Assembly (NCBI RefSeq): GCF_026230105.1
Contig: NC_079474.1
Span: 2,676,187-2,740,186, forward strand
Reading direction: 5' to 3'
DNA length: 64,000 bases
Source: Diorhabda sublineata
Taxonomy: Eukaryota > Arthropoda > Insecta > Coleoptera > Chrysomelidae
Part shown: positions 51,101-60,100 of the stretch, piece by piece
Layout: every line of letters begins with the position of its first letter
Numbering within the stretch: the stretch's first letter is position 1
Made by a program: the position numbers and the translations under genes
Notes under the pieces: model-generated
Seen by the model: only the letters and a program-made list of their open reading frames with translations
Database searches by the model: none
What the model was told of the DNA's origin: nothing

Positions 51101-54100
51101 ACGACTTGTTTTTGTAAGACAAATGGGCATCTCCAACGGATCCCATCTCCTTGTATCGCCAAATTTCCATTATTTTTGACATTTCGTTTAATAATGAAGA
51201 CACGTTTCTATCGTGTAACGCTCCAGGTTTACCAACTTTAAACTGTCAGTTGTCGTAAATTGGGAACGGCTCTATAATGAAGTATTTAAAATAAAAACAG
51301 TGATTAAATGAATTAATGAATAATAGAGAAGTTAATAACGTAAATAAATTGAAACCGCGTTATGTTTAAAGTTAGACAAGATTACGATTAATTTTTGGTG
51401 GAATAAACTTGTAATACAATCATATCACGAAACTATTAATATTAATTTAACAACGATTAAAAAATTATATTTAAATTTTATAGTTGTTGTAAATTCGATT
51501 CACAATGACAGATATTATGTACAAAAATTCTATTTATAGAAATTTGGAATTTTTAACGAGTTATTTTCATGTTTTTTTGGTTAGAAAGCGAACCCGATCA
51601 AATGATATAACACTTGGACGAAATATCGACAACAAAAAATATTTAAATTGTTGTTATTTCGTATTGGAATTAACAAAATAATTCCGGTTTAATTTTATAT
51701 TGCAACAATTTTTGAAATATACCTCTTTGAGATATAGAGTGATAAACGTTGATAAACATTCAAGCATCCATTTTATTATAGTAGAGCTCCGAATTACCAC
51801 CAAGTTGAGCTATTTTGAAAATTGAGTTGAGATTAACACAAACCCAAATCAAAAATAGTTTAGAGGCTGTTTACGGTGACTTAATTTGGAAATTGCAGTA
51901 CGGACCGGCATTTTCAAAATAAGCGCTCTAAGGATTCTACACGAGCATTCAAATATGTTCAAGATGGATGCTTCGAAATCTCAAAAGTAGCGTCGAATAG
52001 AATATTTGTGTCACGAGGACCAAAGGAATGTCTGATGGATGGTTTTATATAATGACATCTAAAAGAGATTCCACGAAATACCTTTAGATTATTGAGGCTC
52101 CAAAGCTACTGGAACACCAAGCATGTAGCCCTGATCTAGCTCCGTCTGACTATTTTTTGTTTGTAAATCTGAAAGTCGAGTTAAAGGCTAAAATTTAAAC
52201 TTGATATCGTGCGTTATGATTAGAACATCTAACTACTACACGTTGCATTAAATTTATTTTCAGCAAATCATTTTAGAAAATGTGATTTTTCTTGTTCAAA
52301 CTTAGCTTCTAGTACCTAGAACTTTATCAAATACAATTGAGATAATGTTCTCTACTTCTTTTACGAGGATGATCCCAGAAGTACCTGGCCCGACCTAGAG
52401 ATGGCGTTATTTGTTTGAAAAATCTCATAAAGCAAGTTTGAAGTCTGCACCTTGTTTAGTATTTGTTTGGCAGCCATCAATAGCGAACGTTTTCAGCGGA
52501 TTTGTAAAAATGGCCATCGTTATGTGATTCAATACTTAGCATAACCAATTCTTCTCTGGATGAGACTGTTCCTTCGTTAAATATTGAATACGATCTGCGA
52601 AGACCAGCATCGCAATGGTCGACCAAATGAGATGACGACTCCATAAATGCTGAAGAAAATGTACAAAGCGATAGTGGATGATTGCGACTGCAGCGTTTGC
52701 TCACAATGGAACAAAAACAACGTCGAGAAAATGTTTGTATCGTTTCTTAACTATCATCACTTCCCACCCGAAGGAAAAGAAGAATCAAAACAATGGACTG
52801 AAAAGGGAAAATCGGCTCTAAAGAAGGCAAATACCATTCCATCTGAAGCAAGGTCATGTCGTTGGTTTTTTGGGATGCGCGTGGGATATTTTTTATTGAA
52901 AAATGAAAAACTCTTATTATGCAACGTTTGAGCGAAGAAATCAAGCAAAAACGGCAGCATTTGGTTAAGAAGAAAATGTTGTTTCATCAAGACTATGCAC
53001 CAGCTCACAAATCTGTGATTGCAATGGCCAATATTAATGAATTGAAGTTTGAATTGCTACCTCATGCACCATATTCACCAGATTTAGCCCCCTCTGATCA
53101 TTTTCTGGTCTTAGACGTAAAAAATGGCTCGGTGGTCAAATATTTACAAACAATGAAGATGCGGTCCGCAATTAATGGTATCGAACTTATTTTCTTTGTT
53201 GGGCTAAGTACTTCTGGGACCTCCTCCTCGTACATTTACAATTTCTTTACATATCCGCATTTCAGGAGTTAAAAGAAAGCTTCAACTATGGTTTATTTTC
53301 TCCTCCGGATAACGGGAGAGCTGGTAAATTTCTGGATGAAGAGAGACGTCTTGGGGACTACCCTTTTAACGGTCCTGTTGGTTATTTAGAGGTTAGTTTC
53401 ACAAAATATATAACTATATACGTATAAAAAGTCGTGACGTAGCTTTATCAGTTTTAACATTATGTAAAAACGTTTTTCTTTCAGTATTATTGGTAATTTA
53501 TGGGACCCAGGTCCCACTTACGAAAATCAAAATGAACTCGAAATTTTTTAAACGTAATTTTTGCTTTTGAAATTAATGATAACATCAGTAATTTGGAGGG
53601 GCCCGGGGCTTAAGTCCCGCTTAGACTTTTCCATAATCCGACGCTATACGAGGGTCGATACATAAGTTTTGAGATAGACAAATGAAACCAAAGATTCATA
53701 CACTTTGATTAGCACACAAAACGGAAAAAATAATATAAAACACTCGTGACAGAAAGCTATTTTAAAGCTCTTGCTGAAAGAACTGATATTTTCCCAAATG
53801 CGAATGAGCAGCTACTTTAAAATACACATCACGCATTCTATGAATCATTAAATTTATGTCACGTCTCAATTTCAATATTGATTTTTGGCGAAAGAAAAAA
53901 ATTTCACTTCCATTAATGGTTACTCAATTCTCGATAATGAATTTTCCAAAGCTCGAAATATATACTGAAAAGAATACACTTTGATATTTGATTGCCACAA
54001 TCCCATTACTAAATTGTTCATAAACTAGTTGGCAAAAACGGAGGAATAATAAAAATTTATTATTATCAATAATTGGTTTTATCTCAAAAACGATTCATTA

Positions 54101-57100
54101 TTTCGTGATAAAAAGTCCAAGTCCAAGACAATCAACAGTCCCCGTCACCGCGGCAGTTTAAAGCAACGTTTGAGTTTGTTTACTGATCCGTGTGCACATG
54201 AAATTCGTGCACTTGTAGATAACAAATGTAAAAATCGGCGTGGAAACAAAATAACGGATATTAAAAGTGTTGTAATCTGAAACCAAGTGTATTAATAACA
54301 TAATTAAATATTGGTTTCCATAGAAAATCATCCCACGAAAATGATTCAATTCCAGTTTTTGACCAAGGTGATTGTTTCAAGTATCTATAAACATTATTAT
54401 CCAGTTTCCTCTCGTAAAATTCGTAGTCAAATATATCACATTCCATTTTTTGAGTTTGTTTACTGGTCCGTGTGCACATGAAATTCGTGCACTTGTAGAT
54501 AACAAATGTAAAAATCGGCGTGGAAACAAAATAACGGATATTAAAAGTGTTGTAATATGAAACCAAGTGTATTAATAACATAATTAAATATTGGTTTCCA
54601 TAGAAAATCATCCCACGAAAATGATTCAATTCCAATTTTTGACCAAGGTGAATGTTTCAAGTATCTATATCACATTTCATTTTTTAGTTGAAGTATAAAA
54701 GAAGGGTGTATAAAATGATGTCACTCGACGAAAAACAATTGAAAAGTCTACATACAAGGGCCAATCTTCGGCGATTCATAGACTACGTACAAAACGGACA
54801 AGTGGAAAAAATTACTAAAATTTGTTCCAAAGGCCTAGATCCTAACTTTCACTGCCAAGAAACAGGTGGTGAGTTTCTTTTTCCTTTATTCGATCCATCT
54901 TCGTCTTTTTCACGTCGCAGCCGTTTCTTGTACGTGTATTTATTTTCTAGAAACGCCATTAACTATGGCAACGGGCATAAAAAAACCGGCGAAAGTATTA
55001 ATGGCATTAGTGAACGGTGGTGCTTTATTGGACTACCGAAAAAAAGACGGTTCGACAGCCTTACATCGAGCCGTAGAACATCGAAGTTTAGAAGCCTTAA
55101 AAACCTTGTTAGAATTAGGGGCGTCTCCTAATTATAAGGATAATAAAGGACTAACGCCGCTTTATTATACAATAAGTCTCAACGTAGACCCGACTTTCAC
55201 CGAAACTCTATTACACGATCACGCTACAACGGGCGCTCAGGACGCTCAAGGCTGGCACGAAGTGCACCAAGTAATAACACCCCAAATTTGTTAATAACTC
55301 ATTTTTGATTGAAATTTTTTTTGTTAGGCTTGTAGAACGGGTCTTCTATCCCATTTAGAACACCTTCTGTTCTACGGAGCGGACATGAATGCCAAAAACG
55401 CTTCTGGTAATACTCCTTTACACGTTTGCGCAGTAAATTGTCAAGAATCCTGCGCTAGATTGTTACTATTCCGCGGCGCTGATAGACAAGCTTTGAATTT
55501 CGCCAATCAAACTCCTTGTCAAGTCGCCGTCATCGCCGGTAATATGGACCTAGCGGATATCATCCAAAATTATAAACAAGAAGATGTCGGTAAGTTTTAA
55601 CTTTATTCAATTTGGTTCGAAATAGAGATTGTCTCATTCATGTATCGATTGTATATTGACGTAAGGCATGGGACAGGGAATTCGGATTGAAACGCTTTTT
55701 ATATAATGATTAAGAGAAAAGAAGGAACAGCGTGATACTCAACCAACGAAATTGACAAACCTTTAAGGCACAATTACACCTACTAGATAGCTCGGACGAA
55801 TGTGTGGTTACATTTCAACTGATCAGATCGAAAACGGATTTCTTCTTCTCGCTAATATTCGCCATTTAACACTAGATTCATAAAACCAATTTTTTCCGTT
55901 ACGAGATTTTTTTGAATCTCTAATTTTTTTCTTTTCTTCGTTAAGCTGAAGTTTTTGGAACCGTTGGTGATATTTATATCAAACACGCTGTTTACACTAC
56001 CACTACACCAACATCCACTGTCTAAAACTTGTTTGTATAACCAAGCTGTCGTCTTCAGACTGTTTATCTGGGACTATAACTTGGTTATAGATACCTAAGT
56101 TGTCGTCTTCAGAGACTGAAGATAAATAGTTCACGTTCAGTCTCTGAAGAAGATCATTTGGTTATAGATAACCAAATTATCTTCTTCAGATACTGAAGAT
56201 TAACAGTTTAACTTCACTAAATAGTGCAACTTCAGTCTCTGAAGACGACAATTTCGTTATCTATAACCAAATTATCTTCTTCAGAGACTGAAGGTGTACT
56301 ATTTATCTTCAACCTCTGAAGACGACAACTTGGTTATCTATAGTTCACCTTCAGTCTCTGAAGAAGATAATTTGGTTATATATAACCAAGTTGTCGTCTT
56401 CAGAAACTGAAGATGCACTATTTAGTGAAGGTAAACTGTTTATCTTCAGTCTCTGAAGACGATAACTTGATTATAGATAACCAAGTTGTCGTCTTCAGAG
56501 ACTGAAGATAAATAGTTCACTTTCAGTCTCTGAAGAAGATCATTTGGTTATATATAACCAAGTTGTCGTCTTCAGAAATTGAAGGTGCACTATTTAGTGA
56601 AGGTAAACTGTTTATCTTCAGTCTCTGAAGACGATAACTTGATTATAGATAACCAAGTTGTCGTCTTCAGAGACTGAAGATAAATAGTTCTCTTTCAGTC
56701 TCTGAAGAAGATAATTTGGTTATATATAACCAAGTTGTCGTCTTCAGAAACTGAAGATGCACTATTTAGTGAAGGTAAACTGTTTATCTTCAGTCTCTGA
56801 AGACGATAACTTGATTATATATAACCAAGTTGTCGTCTTCAGAGACTGAAGATAAATAGTTCTCTTTCAGTCTCTGAAGAAGATAATTTGGTTATATATA
56901 ACCAAGTTGTCGTCTTCAGAAATTGAAGGTGCACTATTTAGTGAAGGTAAACTGTTTATCTTCAGTCTCTGAAGACGATAACTTGATTATAGATAACCAA
57001 GTTGTCGTCTTCAGAGACTGAAGATAAATAGTTCTCTTTCAGTCTCTGAAGAAGATAATTTGGTTATATATAACCAAGTTGTCGTCTTCAGAAATTGAAG

Positions 57101-60100
57101 GTGCACTATTTAGTGAAGGTAAACTGTTTATCTTCAGTCTCTGAAGACGATAACTTGATTATAGATAACCAAGTTGTCGTCTTCAGAGACTGAAGATAAA
57201 TAGTTCACGTTCAGTCTCTGAAGAAGATCATTTGGTTATAGATAACCAAATTATCTTCTTCAGATACTGAAGATTAACAGTTTAACTTCACTAAATAGTG
57301 CAACTTCAGTCTCTGAAGACGACAATTTCGTTATCTATAACCAAATTATCTTCTTCAGAGACTGAAGGTGAACTATTTATCTTCAACCTCTGAAGACGAC
57401 AACTTGGTTATCTATAGTTCACCTTCAGTCTCTGAAGAAGATCATTTGGTTATATATAACCAAGTTGTCGTCTTCAGAAACTGAAGATGCACTATTTAGT
57501 GAAGGTAAACTGTTTATCTTCAGTCTCTGAAGACGATAACTTGATTATAGATAACCAAGTTGTCGTCTTCAGAGACTGAAGATAAATAGTTCACTTTCAG
57601 TCTCTGAAGAAGATCATTTGGTTATATATAACCAAGTTGTCGTCTTCAGAAATTGAAGGTGCACTATTTAGTGAAGGTAAACCGTTTATCTTCAGTCTCT
57701 GAAGACGATAACTTGATTATAGATAACCAAGTTGTCGTCTTCAGAGACTGAAGATAAATAGTTCACGTTCAGTCTCTGAAGAAGATCATTTGGTTATAGA
57801 TAACCAAATTATCTTCTTCAGATACTGAAGATTAACAGTTTAACTTCACTAAATAGTGCAACTTCACTCTCTGAAGACGACAATTTCGTTATCTATAACC
57901 AAATTATCTTCTTCAGAGACTGAAGGTGAACTATTTATCTTCAACCTCTGAAGACGACAACTTGGTTATCTATAGTTCACCTTCAGTCTCTGAAGAAGAT
58001 CATTTGGTTATATATAACCAAGTTGTCGTCTTCAGAAACTGAAGATGCACTATTTAGTGAAGGTAAACTGTTTATCTTCAGTCTCTGAAGACGATAACTT
58101 GATTATAGATAACCAAGTTGTCGTCTTCAGAGACTGAAGATAAATAGTTCACTTTCAGTCTCTGAAGAAGATCATTTGGTTATATATAACCAAGTTGTCG
58201 TCTTCAGAAATTGAAGGTGCACTATTTAGTGAAGGTAAACTGTTTATCTTCAGTCTCTGAAGACGATAACTTGATTATAGATAACCAAGTTGTCGTCTTC
58301 AGAGACTGAAGATAAATAGTTCACTTTCAGTCTCTGAAGAAGATCATTTGGTTATATATAACCAAGTTGTCGTCTTCAGAAATTGAAGGTGCACTATTTA
58401 GTGAAGGTAAACCGTTTATCTTCAGTCTCTGAAGACGATAACTTGATTATAGATAACCAAGTTGTCGTCTTCAGAGACTGAAGATAAATAGTTCACGTTC
58501 AGTCTCTGAAGAAGATCATTTGGTTATAGATAACCAAATTATCTTCTTCAGATACTGAAGATTAACAGTTTAACTTCACTAAATAGTGCAACTTCACTCT
58601 CTGAAGACGACAATTTCGTTATCTATAACCAAATTATCTTCTTCAGAGACTGAAGGTGAACTATTTATCTTCAACCTCTGAAGACGACAACTTGGTTATC
58701 TATAGTTCACCTTCAGTCTCTGAAGAAGATCATTTGGTTATATATAACCAAGTTGTCGTCTTCAGAAACTGAAGATGCACTATTTAGTGAAGGTAAACTG
58801 TTTATCTTCAGTCTCTGAAGACGATAACTTGATTATAGATAACCAAGTTGTCGTCTTCAGAGGCTAAATATAAATAGTTCACCTTCAGCCTCTGAAGAAG
58901 ATCATTTGGTTATATATAACCAAGTTGTCGTCTTCAGAAACTGAAGGTGCACTATTTAGTGAAGGTACACCGTTTATCTCCAGTCTCTGAAGACGATAAC
59001 TTGGTTATAGATAACCAAGTTGTCGTCTTCAGAACCTGAAGATAAGCAGCAATCCAATTCTACGAGTTGTGGCTATTAAGTAACGAGATTAGATGCTACA
59101 GAAAAGTACAAATGCGCTAAAGGTTAGCAACTGTTAGCTTTTTAGTCTGAGGCTTACTGTTTCGAATTAGATGTCTACCACGTCTGTAGACAAACCAGTG
59201 TAGCCGTCGTCTTCGTTTATACGAGGATTTTTGTTGTAGAATCGTCGATGTTGCGGGTTTACTGTAACCTGGTGAATTATTTTAGCAACCAAATGTCCGA
59301 CGATTGGGAATAGTGCAGCCGAAGCTGTACCCATCCTTCCCCAATTCAAATTTAAAAAAAAACAAAAAAATGTATCTCCTAACCTAGAAGAACGTTTTCA
59401 CTTATCTTGAGCTCACTTTTTATTCTCTTCTGGCCAATGGTCGACACCAACCAGGTCAACACAACTCCAACTCTGCAGAGGAGCAATTCCTATATCAGGG
59501 CCAACTCCAACAAACCTTTTTTTCTATAAAAATGTTCCCTTATCTAACGGATTGTTGTGAAATTTCACTCTAAACTGCAGCAACGAAAAAATCGGGCACA
59601 AACGTTCTTACACTAGTCGAACTTCTGCCGAACACTCAGTAGGTGTAATCGGGCCATTAGAATTACTCCCACCACAACAAAATTAATCTGGTAGTAACCA
59701 AAAAACAAAATATTGAAGCAGAAAATGGTTTTATCAATTTTTAATTGAAGATATATAAAAAGTGTTTCAATTGTGTCTCTTCTTCTACAAAATAAGAAAA
59801 TTTTTTTTTATAACAACAATGGCATGCGATTCTTTTATATTTCACTTTAATTACATTTTCATAAAATTCTTTACGAGGGTGGTTTCGGAATTACACAACA
59901 ATATGACGCGTAATTGCGAATCAATTTGACAGAATACTTCCCGTTAGGTGTCAAACTTATAAAACGTCATTCAATTATTTCATTTCAACAAATGGTTATC
60001 TAAACTTTTAATTTTGAAAAAAAAAAATTATATCTGCTTAATGTCTAGAAGACGCTGCAACATTTTGAGTACAATAAAAATTCATTAAACTCGAATAATC

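Noticed and set aside
54158..54635. 63- and 124-codon minus-strand frames before Shank exon 3
   Set aside because: They span the 280-bp duplication and are duplicated with it; no domain and no start support.
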